The notes beneath the pieces were generated by a model. It was not told where the DNA came from. It searched no databases and worked only from the letters and a program-made list of their open reading frames with translations. This document shows, one piece after another, positions 1-5,948 of a stretch of 10,786 bases of DNA. The stretch covers positions 1 through 10,786 of the forward strand of contig JAGWTL010000072.1 in the NCBI GenBank assembly GCA_028869035.1, given 5' to 3'. This DNA comes from Burkholderiales bacterium (GTDB lineage: Bacteria > Pseudomonadota > Gammaproteobacteria > Burkholderiales > Burkholderiaceae_C). How positions within the stretch are numbered: the first letter of the stretch is position 1; each line of letters opens with the position of its first letter. A program made the position numbers and the translations under genes.

Positions 1-1
1 C

Positions 2-556
2 ACGCACCTGCCGCCCTTCATGGGCATCCTGTTCGGCTTGGGTCTGCTGTGGCTGGTCGGTGACCTGGTCCACCGGAACAAGGATGACGACCTGGCCAGA
101 CAGCGCCTGACCCTGGCGCGCGCGCTGACCCGCATCGACATGAGTTCCATCGTCTTCTTCATCGGCATCCTGCTGGCCGTGGCGGTGCTGGAGCACACCC
201 ACATCCTGTCGTCCATCGCGCAGTGGCTGGACCAGAGCGTGGGACGCCAGGACGTGATCGTCATGCTGATCGGCCTGGTCAGCGCCGTGGTGGACAACGT
301 GCCCCTGGTGGCGGCCTCCATGGGCATGTACAGCCTGCAGCAGTACCCTGTGGACAGCTTCCTCTGGGAGTTCCTGGCCTACTGCGCGGGCACCGGTGGC
401 TCCATCCTGATCATCGGTTCGGCTGCCGGCGTGGCCGCCATGGGCCTGGAGAAAATCGACTTCTTCTGGTACGTGCGCAAGATCAGTGGCCTGGCCCTGA
501 TCGGTTACCTGGCCGGCGCCCTGTTCTACATCGCCGAGTACCATCTGCTGCGCTGA
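2..556 (+). CDS. nhaD: NhaD-type Na+/H+ antiporter, C-terminal part (5' end outside window)
   Basis: This is the 3' part of an inner-membrane sodium/proton antiporter of the NhaD/ArsB (ion transporter) superfamily, which exports Na+ in exchange for H+. The reading frame is open from base 2, before the first ATG, and the first visible residues (THLPPFMGILFGLG) already look like the inside of a transmembrane protein, so the true start lies upstream. About 184 residues are visible out of roughly 410-480 usual for the family. Hydrophobic helices alternate with short loops. Visible residues 98-103 (DNVPLV) followed by ASMGMY, and the glycine-rich GTGGSILIIGSAAGVAAMG about 30 residues later, fit the conserved second half of NhaD. 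The product ends in a short tail after the last helix. A 43-nt gap separates it from the next gene on the same strand, so co-transcription is possible. The family call is firm, but the ion specificity comes from homology only. Confidence 0.85.
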   Translation, partial: THLPPFMGILFGLGLLWLVGDLVHRNKDDDLARQRLTLARALTRIDMSSIVFFIGILLAVAVLEHTHILSSIAQWLDQSVGRQDVIVMLIGLVSAVVDNVPLVAASMGMYSLQQYPVDSFLWEFLAYCAGTGGSILIIGSAAGVAAMGLEKIDFFWYVRKISGLALIGYLAGALFYIAEYHLLR

Positions 557-599
557 AATCGCTCCCTCCACCCATTGCCAACTCCCTGAGACCTGCACC

Positions 600-1580
600 A
601 TGAAACCGAAAATCCTCGTCGCCCGCGCCGTTTTCCCCGAAACCATCGCCTACCTGTCGCAGCATTTCGACGTCGAAACCAATCCGTCCGATGAGGCCTG
701 GACCGGCGCCCAGTTGGTCGAGCATCTGCGCGACAAGGATGGCGCCTTCACCACCGGCAGCGTACGCATCGATGACGAGGTGCTGGCGGCCTGTCCGAAG
801 CTCAAGATCTGCGCCAATATGGCTGTGGGCTACAACAATTTCGACATCGATGCCATGAGCGCGCGCGGTGTGCTGGGCACCAACACGCCCGATGTGCTGA
901 CCGAGACCACGGCGGACTTCGGTTTTGCGCTGCTGATGGCCACGGCCCGCCGCCTCACCGAGAGCGAGCATTACCTGCGCGCCGGCAAGTGGAACAAATG
1001 GAGTTACGACATGTTTGCCGGCTCCGACATTCACGGCGCCACGCTGGGCATCCTGGGCATGGGCCGTATCGGCCAGGGCATCGCCAAACGCGGTGCGTAC
1101 GGTTTTGGCATGAAGGTGATCTATCACAACCGCTCGCGACTGGATGCCGCTATGGAGGCCGAATGCAAGGCGCGTTACGTGAGCAAGGAAGAACTGCTGA
1201 AGACGGCTGACCACCTGGTGCTGGTGCTGCCGTACTCGGCGGCCTCGCACCACAGCATCGGCGCGGCCGAACTGGCGCAGATGAAACCCACGGCCACGCT
1301 GGTCAATATCGCGCGCGGCGGCATCGTCGACGATGCGGCGCTGGCGCAGGCGCTGTGCGAGAAACGCATTGCTGCCGCCGGTCTGGACGTGTTCGAGGGC
1401 GAGCCCAAGGTGCATGCGGATCTGCTGACCGTGCCCAATGTGGTTCTGACCCCGCACATCGCGAGCTCCAGCGTGCCCACACGCAAGGCCATGGCCAAGC
1501 TGGCGGCCGACAACCTGATCGAGTTCTTCAGCAAGGGCAGGGGCCTGACGCCCCTGAACCCTCAGGTACTCAAGGCCTGA
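600..1580 (+). CDS. ghrB: Glyoxylate/hydroxypyruvate reductase, D-2-hydroxyacid dehydrogenase family (GhrB-like)
   Basis: This 326-residue cytosolic enzyme should reduce glyoxylate to glycolate and hydroxypyruvate to D-glycerate with NAD(P)H. Its length matches E. coli GhrB (about 324). Residues 1-100 form the split substrate-binding domain (CANMAVGYNNFDIDA near 71-85). The Rossmann motif GMGRIG is at 153-158. The loop after the second strand reads HNRSR (176-180), and such arginines usually indicate NADPH preference. The catalytic triad of the family is present: Arg239 in NIARG, Glu268 in FEGEP and His286 in TPHIAS. The ATG at 600 has only a weak purine stretch before it (TGAGA) but gives the standard N-terminus. 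The stop codon lies within a palindrome shared with the convergent ybdK gene. Related annotations are D-glycerate dehydrogenase or 2-ketogluconate reductase; the exact substrate cannot be fixed from sequence. Confidence 0.9.
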   Translation: MKPKILVARAVFPETIAYLSQHFDVETNPSDEAWTGAQLVEHLRDKDGAFTTGSVRIDDEVLAACPKLKICANMAVGYNNFDIDAMSARGVLGTNTPDVLTETTADFGFALLMATARRLTESEHYLRAGKWNKWSYDMFAGSDIHGATLGILGMGRIGQGIAKRGAYGFGMKVIYHNRSRLDAAMEAECKARYVSKEELLKTADHLVLVLPYSAASHHSIGAAELAQMKPTATLVNIARGGIVDDAALAQALCEKRIAAAGLDVFEGEPKVHADLLTVPNVVLTPHIASSSVPTRKAMAKLAADNLIEFFSKGRGLTPLNPQVLKA

Positions 1581-1588
1581 TTCAGGCC
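1574..1588. terminator. Palindrome holding the stop codons of two convergent genes
   Basis: GGCCTGA, one central T, then TCAGGCC is a perfect 7-bp inverted repeat. The TGA at 1578-1580 ends ghrB on the + strand, and the reverse-complement TGA at 1582-1584 ends ybdK on the - strand. As RNA it could form a 6-bp stem with a 3-nt loop in either direction. There is no U-tract on either side, so a classical intrinsic terminator is not supported. It may still act as a 3'-end stabilising hairpin or weak bidirectional barrier. Confidence 0.4.
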
Positions 1589-2715
1589 ACGCGCGTCCCG
1601 GTCTTGCGGAACTGCAACCCGGCCTGGCGCGTGACCTCGCCCAGCAACTGCTCGTTGGCTTGCACATCGCGCAGCCAGCGCGCATCGTTCCATCCGCGCT
1701 CGGTGCTGCTGCGCAGCAGTTCGAGCGCCGCCCCGGAGCCGGGCGTGTTGGCATGGGGCTGCACACGGTCCAGTGTGGCCAGGATGTGTTCCTTGAGCGG
1801 CAGGTGGGTGCCGCTGGCCGGGTCTACATAGACGGCTTCCAGCCCGAAACGGCAGGCCTGGAAGCGGTTGTAGGTGTAGACCAGGTAATCGTCCTCTACC
1901 GGCTGGAAGGGGCCTTCCTTGAGGAACCAGGCGGCCAGGGCCTGCACGTAGCCGGCCAGCGCGGCCGCGCGCTCGATGGACAGCGGCGTGTCGAACACGC
2001 GGATCTCGATGGTGCCGTACTCGGGTTTGGGGCGGATGTCCCAGTAGAAATCCTTCATGCTCCTGACCACGCCGGTACGTGTCATCTTGTCGAAGTAGGC
2101 GTTGAAGTCCTCCCAGTTCAGAACAAAGGGCGCACGCCCCGACAGGGGAAAGGCGAACACCGAGTTCAGGCGCGCCGAGTCGAAGGCCGTGTCATGCCCC
2201 TGCACAAAGGGCGATGAGGCCGAGAGCGCGATGAAGTGGGGGATGTAGCGTGACATGCGGTGCAGCATGAGCAGGGCACTGTCGGCGTCCGGGCAGCCGA
2301 TGTGTACGTGCTGGCCGAAGATGGTGAACTGCTTGGACAGGTACCCATAGAGTTCGGACAGCTGGCGAAAACGCGGCTTGTCATAGATGCGCCGCTCATG
2401 CCATTGCTGGAAGGGGTGGGTGCCGCCACCGACGACGGCGATGTTGAGCTTGTCGGCGCACTGTACGAGAGCATCGCGGATCTGGCCCAGTTCTTCCTGC
2501 ACGTGCGAAGGCGAATGGCAGATGCCGGTGGAGATCTCGATCATGCTCGAAGTCATTTCCGGCACCACGCTGCCGGGCAGCTTGCGTTTGGTCATCAGAC
2601 GCAGCATGTCGTCGGCATAGGGCGCGAGGTCGTAGTCGTGCGTGTTGACGAGCTGCAGTTCCAGCTCCACGCCCAGGGTCAGGGCCTCGGAATGGCTGAA
2701 GGGTTCAAGCGGCAT
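1582..2715 (-). CDS. ybdK: YbdK-family carboxylate-amine ligase (glutamate-cysteine ligase 2 type)
   Basis: This 377-residue cytosolic protein belongs to the GCS2/YbdK family, ATP-dependent ligases that join a carboxylate to an amine. E. coli YbdK (about 372 residues) has weak glutamate-cysteine ligase activity and its physiological substrate is unknown. Seen here: the acidic metal/ATP signature GVELELQ at 15-21, the PEMTSSMIEISTG segment at 52-64, the GQHVHIG motif at 134-140, and DIRPKPEYGTIEIRVFD at 226-242, all hallmark blocks of the family. I place the start at the ATG at 2715 because GAGGGAG lies 7 nt upstream and the length then fits; a longer frame to 2772 adds an unrelated arginine-rich tail. 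The start overlaps the 3' end of the antiporter gene by 11 nt, so translational coupling is likely. It is the last gene of the marR-antiporter-ybdK operon. Family assignment is certain; the reaction is not. Confidence 0.92.
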   Translation of the reverse strand: MPLEPFSHSEALTLGVELELQLVNTHDYDLAPYADDMLRLMTKRKLPGSVVPEMTSSMIEISTGICHSPSHVQEELGQIRDALVQCADKLNIAVVGGGTHPFQQWHERRIYDKPRFRQLSELYGYLSKQFTIFGQHVHIGCPDADSALLMLHRMSRYIPHFIALSASSPFVQGHDTAFDSARLNSVFAFPLSGRAPFVLNWEDFNAYFDKMTRTGVVRSMKDFYWDIRPKPEYGTIEIRVFDTPLSIERAAALAGYVQALAAWFLKEGPFQPVEDDYLVYTYNRFQACRFGLEAVYVDPASGTHLPLKEHILATLDRVQPHANTPGSGAALELLRSSTERGWNDARWLRDVQANEQLLGEVTRQAGLQFRKTGTRVA

Positions 2716-3964
2716 CGTTGGTCTCTCCCTCGGGTTTGATGCGACGGGTGGCCGGCGGGCGTCCGGCTTCACCGGCGCGTTGCAAGGCCAGCATGGTCAT
2801 GAGCGCGCCCAGCACTTCCATGAACAGGATCAAGGGCAGGGCCAGGGCCGCGACCTGCTCACCGATGTGGGGGGCGAACTCGGCAAATTGCGAGACCAGC
2901 AGCAGGGCCACGGCCGACAAAGGCCACAGGGCGCTGGCGGTCCACAGGGCCTGCTTCAGGCTGGTGCCAGTGCCCCAGCCCGTCACAACGATGGCCCCCA
3001 GCTTGGCCAGCGCGCGCGCCAGCACCAGGGACGCCATCAGGCTCCAGGCCTGCCAGTTCCATTCGGCCTGTGCAGCGGCCATGGAGACCAGCACAAACAT
3101 CAGGATGGTCAGGATGGCCGAGGCCGTGCCGAACTGTCGCGGCCAGGACCAGGGGCGCGGGTGCAGGGTCTTGAGCAGGATGCCGGCCAGCAGGGCGGCC
3201 AGCGGCGCCGAGCCGCCGAAGTGGGCGGCCAGCGCGGTACCGGCGGCGATCAGCGAGAGCTGCAGCACGGCGGTGTTCTCGCTGGTCGGGCTCATGATCT
3301 CCAGCGCTTTGCGCAGGGCCAGGGCCAGCAGGGCGCCGATCAGCACCGAGGCCACGACCAGCAGGATCACCGGGTAGATGGCGTCGGCCAGTGTTGCGGG
3401 TGAACGGCCCAGCAGGCGCGCCATGACGCCGCCCATGGACAAGACGTAAAAAGTGTTGAGGGCTGCGAGCGTGATGACGCGGTCGGTTACCGGGCCGCTG
3501 GCGCGCAGGTCGCTGGCCACGCGCATCAGCACCGTCGGCGACGTGGCGACCAGCAGCAGCGCCAGCGGGATTTGCAGGGTTTCGTCCACGCCGAAGATCT
3601 GCAGCACCCACCAGGCCGCCAGGTAAGTGGCAAGGGATTCGCCCAGGCTCTGGACCAGCAGCATGGGGTTGTGGCGGAACCAGCGCAGCGAGAGCCGCCC
3701 GCCGGCTTCGAACAGCACGATCGACAGGCCCAGTTCGACCATGAACTTGGCGATACCGTCCAGCGGCCAGTTGGCCGTGGTGTAGCCGGAGAAGCCGGCC
3801 AGGGCGCCCACAGCCGAATACCCCAGCACCTTGGGCAGGCCCAGGTAACGCTGGAGCAGGTGGCCGGCGGCGGCGGCCAGGGCCAGCAGCAGCGCCCACT
3901 GCACGGTGGGCAGGCCGGCCGAGGGTTTGATCCATTCGGACCAGTTGAGCATCAGATCGATCAT
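2705..3964 (-). CDS. CPA2-family (Kef-like) cation:proton antiporter, membrane domain only
   Basis: This 419-residue polytopic inner-membrane protein belongs to the CPA2 monovalent cation/proton antiporter family. Family-like blocks are LGLPKVLGYSAVGALAG (41-57), ELGLSIVLFEAGGRLSL (77-93), LLVATSPTVLMRVAS (137-151) and APLAALLAGILLKTL (253-267), with about twelve hydrophobic helices. It ends soon after the last helix in a short charged tail (from about 396), so it lacks the C-terminal TrkA-N/RCK domain that makes KefB and KefC about 600 residues long. At the transport helix where relatives carry ND, DD or QD, the sequence reads AALNTFYVL (167-175), so the usual acidic residue is not seen. The start at 3964 is chosen because AAGGAG sits 5 nt upstream; the frame extends to 4024, but that extension overlaps marR. 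It is the second gene of the operon. The transported ion is unknown. Confidence 0.85.
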   Translation of the reverse strand: MIDLMLNWSEWIKPSAGLPTVQWALLLALAAAAGHLLQRYLGLPKVLGYSAVGALAGFSGYTTANWPLDGIAKFMVELGLSIVLFEAGGRLSLRWFRHNPMLLVQSLGESLATYLAAWWVLQIFGVDETLQIPLALLLVATSPTVLMRVASDLRASGPVTDRVITLAALNTFYVLSMGGVMARLLGRSPATLADAIYPVILLVVASVLIGALLALALRKALEIMSPTSENTAVLQLSLIAAGTALAAHFGGSAPLAALLAGILLKTLHPRPWSWPRQFGTASAILTILMFVLVSMAAAQAEWNWQAWSLMASLVLARALAKLGAIVVTGWGTGTSLKQALWTASALWPLSAVALLLVSQFAEFAPHIGEQVAALALPLILFMEVLGALMTMLALQRAGEAGRPPATRRIKPEGETNDAA

Positions 3965-3969
3965 CTTGA

Positions 3970-3975
3970 CTCCTT
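3970..3975 (-). promoter_or_regulatory. Strong ribosome binding site deciding the antiporter start
   Basis: AAGGAG on the - strand lies 5 nt before the ATG at 3964, inside the 22-nt gap after the marR stop. It favours this start over the longer frame reaching 4024. Confidence 0.75.
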
Positions 3976-3986
3976 GAGGCCGTGGT

Positions 3987-4517
3987 TCAGAGCGAGGCCA
4001 GCGGGGACCGGGCCGCCGAGCCATCGGCCTGCATGGCGGCCAGCAGCCGGTCCAGGTCGGCGTTCAGGCGCGTGAGCACGCGCGGCGGCAGGGTCTGCAG
4101 GGCCTGGGGCAGCACGCCGATGTAGTGCTGCCCCTGCAGGCGTTGCAGCACTTTTTCGCCGGCGGGCGACAGATTCAGATGCAGCACGCGGGCGTCCGTG
4201 CCATTGCGCGCAGCGCTGACCAGCTTGCGCTCGACCAGGGTCTTGACGAGATTGCTGGTGGTCGACTGGTGGATGTCCATGGCCTGCGCCAGTTCGCTGA
4301 TGCGCAGGCCCGGGCGCTCGCGCAGCAGGCTCAGGGCGCGGAGCTGGGCGGCCCCGGTCCCGGTGATCTGCTCGACCTGGCGGAAATGCGTACGCACGGC
4401 CGCGAAGATCTGCCGGAAGCGCCGCAAGGATTCGACGGCTGGATCCAGGCTCGCTTCGGTCGGTGGCTTCGTACGGGTGGCGGGATGCGCGGTCACGGGG
4501 TGGCGTGCTGCTTTCAT
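3987..4517 (-). CDS. MarR-family transcriptional regulator
   Basis: This 176-residue winged helix-turn-helix protein is expected to bind DNA as a dimer and respond to a small ligand. After a basic, proline-rich N-terminal tail (1-25), a helix at 28-50 probably forms the dimer interface. The DNA-binding domain spans about 57-118: LRISELAQAMDI (71-82), the recognition helix HQSTTSNLVKTLVE (83-96), and the wing RNGTDARVLHLNLSPAG (104-120) with the DxR pattern typical of MarR proteins. C-terminal helices follow to about 165. There is no cysteine, so it is not a thiol-redox sensor of the OhrR type. The ATG at 4517 is the only credible start. No Shine-Dalgarno sequence precedes it, and a TATAAT box ends 7 nt upstream, so the mRNA may be leaderless. 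It heads the operon with the antiporter and ybdK and faces rmuC across a 108-nt intergenic region carrying a palindromic operator candidate. Confidence 0.9.
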   Translation of the reverse strand: MKAARHPVTAHPATRTKPPTEASLDPAVESLRRFRQIFAAVRTHFRQVEQITGTGAAQLRALSLLRERPGLRISELAQAMDIHQSTTSNLVKTLVERKLVSAARNGTDARVLHLNLSPAGEKVLQRLQGQHYIGVLPQALQTLPPRVLTRLNADLDRLLAAMQADGSAARSPLASL

Positions 4518-4524
4518 GAGGGTG

Positions 4525-4530
4525 ATTATA
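4525..4530 (-). promoter_or_regulatory. Candidate -10 box for the marR operon
   Basis: The - strand reads TATAAT, a consensus -10 hexamer, at the edge of the palindrome. Only CACCCTC separates it from the marR ATG, so transcription would begin at or next to the start codon. No good -35 is seen 16-18 nt upstream (AAGCGA to AAAAGC), so the promoter call is moderate. Confidence 0.5.
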
Positions 4531-4540
4531 TTTGTACAAA

Positions 4541-4546
4541 TGTAAT
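4541..4546 (+). promoter_or_regulatory. Candidate -10 box for rmuC
   Basis: The + strand reads TGTAAT, one mismatch from the -10 consensus, at the opposite edge of the palindrome. It would give a leader of about 70 nt before the rmuC start. No convincing -35 lies upstream, so this is tentative. Confidence 0.3.
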
Positions 4547-4612
4547 TCGCTTTTTGTCCCTGTCGGCGGCGGGTGATCACGGCGCATGCGCATGAATCAC
4601 AATAGCGGGTCT

Positions 4613-4617
4613 GGAGG
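4613..4617 (+). promoter_or_regulatory. Ribosome binding site supporting the TTG start of rmuC
   Basis: GGAGG lies 8 nt before the TTG at 4626. It decides the start, since no in-frame ATG gives the expected N-terminal membrane helix. Confidence 0.75.
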
Positions 4618-4625
4618 AAAACGGT

Positions 4626-5948
4626 TTGAATTCTGTCGTGTTCTGGGCCCTGCTGGTGCTGGGCGTCTTGAATCTGGTGCTGCTGCTGGCGCTCGTGCTG
4701 CGTCGCGAGGAGACGAAGTCGGCGCAGGCCGCCGAACAGCTGTCGCGCGAGCTGCGCCAGGAGATCAGCGAATCGGCCCGCCATTCGCGGCAGGAGCTGA
4801 CGCAGAACCTGGCGACCTTCCAGCAGACCCTGGTGCAACAGGGTGCCGAGGCCACGCGTACGCAGAACACGCAGATCGACGCCTTCGGCCAGCAGCTGGC
4901 CCTGTTGCAGAAAACGCTGTCCGACACGCTCACGCTGCAGCTCTCCAACCTGAGCGAGTCGAACGCCCGGCGCATGTCCGAGGTACGCGCCACCCTGGAG
5001 GCGCAGCTGGCCCAGCTGCAGCAGACCAATATCGCCAAGCTCGACGAGATGCGCGCCACGGTGGACGAGAAGCTGCAGACCACTTTGCACGCCCGTCTGG
5101 GCGAGAGCTTCAAGCAGGTGGCCGAGCGTCTGGAGCAGGTGCACAAGGGCCTGGGCGAGATGCAGACCCTGGCCGCCGGCGTCGGCGACCTCAAGCACCT
5201 GCTGACCAACGTCAAGACGCGCGGCATGTTCGGCGAGGCGCAGCTGGCCGGCCTGCTGGAGCAGGTCTTCGTGCCCGACCAGTACGCCGCGCAGATCGCC
5301 ACGCGCCCGGGCAGCAAGAATGTGGTGGACTTCGCCATCAAGCTGCCGGGCAAGTCGGACGACGGTTCACCTCTGTGGTTGCCGATCGACGCCAAGTTCC
5401 CGAACGAGGATTACGAGCGCCTGCTCGACGCCCAGCAGCGAGCCGACGCCGTGGGCGCCGAAGTGGCGGCCAAGGCGCTGGAGGCGCGCATCCGGCTCGA
5501 AGCCAAGTCCATCGCCGAGAAATACGTGGAGCCGCCCTACACCACGGACTTTGCCATCCTGTTCCTGCCCACCGAAGGCCTGTACGCCGAGGTGCTGCGT
5601 CGCCCGGGGCTGATGGAGTCCCTGCAGCGCGAGCACCGCATCACCCTGGCCGGCCCGACCACGCTGCTGGCCATGCTCAGCTCCCTGCAGATGGGTTTTC
5701 GCACGCTGGCCCTGGAGAAGCGGTCCAGCGAGGTCTGGCAGGTGCTGGGAGCCGTCAAGACCGAGTTCGGCAAGTTCGGCGACGTGCTGGCCAAGGTCAA
5801 GTCACAGACCGAGACCGTGCTAAATACCCTGCAGCAGGCCGAAACCCGCAGCAATGTCATGAAGCGTGCACTGCGCCAGGTGGAGGCCCTGCCCGAGACC
5901 CAGGCGCAGACGCTGTTGCCTGTGGACAAAGAAGCTGACGAAGGGTGA
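4626..5948 (+). CDS. rmuC: DNA recombination protein RmuC
   Basis: This 440-residue protein matches RmuC, a predicted PD-(D/E)XK-like nuclease first found in E. coli as limiting inversions between short inverted repeats. Its order of parts is typical: an N-terminal membrane helix (5-25, VFWALLVLGVLNLVLLLALVL), a long charged coiled coil (about 28-180), then the RmuC domain (about 185-400). Visible conserved blocks are RGMFGEAQLAGLLEQ (199-213), VVDFAIKLPG (233-242), LPIDAKFPNEDYERL (252-266, with candidate catalytic Asp255 and Lys257), TTDFAILFLPTEGLYAEVL (306-324) and AGPTTLLAMLSSLQMGFRTL (342-361). The start is TTG with a strong GGAGG site 8 nt upstream. The gene faces marR across a 108-nt intergenic region and ends with a 4-nt overlap into the MFS transporter gene. 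Family identity is firm; its biochemical activity remains poorly defined. Confidence 0.95.
   Translation: MNSVVFWALLVLGVLNLVLLLALVLRREETKSAQAAEQLSRELRQEISESARHSRQELTQNLATFQQTLVQQGAEATRTQNTQIDAFGQQLALLQKTLSDTLTLQLSNLSESNARRMSEVRATLEAQLAQLQQTNIAKLDEMRATVDEKLQTTLHARLGESFKQVAERLEQVHKGLGEMQTLAAGVGDLKHLLTNVKTRGMFGEAQLAGLLEQVFVPDQYAAQIATRPGSKNVVDFAIKLPGKSDDGSPLWLPIDAKFPNEDYERLLDAQQRADAVGAEVAAKALEARIRLEAKSIAEKYVEPPYTTDFAILFLPTEGLYAEVLRRPGLMESLQREHRITLAGPTTLLAMLSSLQMGFRTLALEKRSSEVWQVLGAVKTEFGKFGDVLAKVKSQTETVLNTLQQAETRSNVMKRALRQVEALPETQAQTLLPVDKEADEG

Larger units (their letters stand above)
4525..4546. promoter_or_regulatory. Candidate MarR operator: 22-bp near-perfect palindrome between marR and rmuC
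   Basis: The perfect 12-bp core ATTTGTACAAAT (4530-4541) extends to 22 bp with one mismatched pair (4529/4542). It is strikingly AT-rich within a GC-rich window and lies just upstream of a marR gene, which is where MarR proteins usually bind to repress themselves. The length of about 20 bp and the two-fold symmetry fit a MarR dimer site. That this regulator binds it is an inference. Confidence 0.7.

Noticed and set aside
483..1766. 427-codon open frame on the - strand opposite ghrB
   Set aside because: It lies antisense to a gene with complete catalytic motifs, resembles no family, and is rich in Arg, Gln, His and Gly as expected from high-GC shadow frames.
2642..3403. 253-codon + strand frame opposite the antiporter gene
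   Set aside because: Gln/Gly/His-rich antisense shadow of a membrane-protein gene; no family match and no ribosome binding site.
2705..3964. Calling the antiporter KefB or KefC
   Set aside because: It lacks the RCK domain and the QD pattern of Kef proteins, so glutathione gating cannot be claimed.
3987..4517. OhrR-type redox-sensing MarR
   Set aside because: The protein contains no cysteine.
4586..5938. 450-codon open frame on the + strand in another frame of rmuC
   Set aside because: Its translation is dominated by Arg, Ala, Gly and Pro with no recognisable motif, whereas the rmuC frame matches the family throughout.
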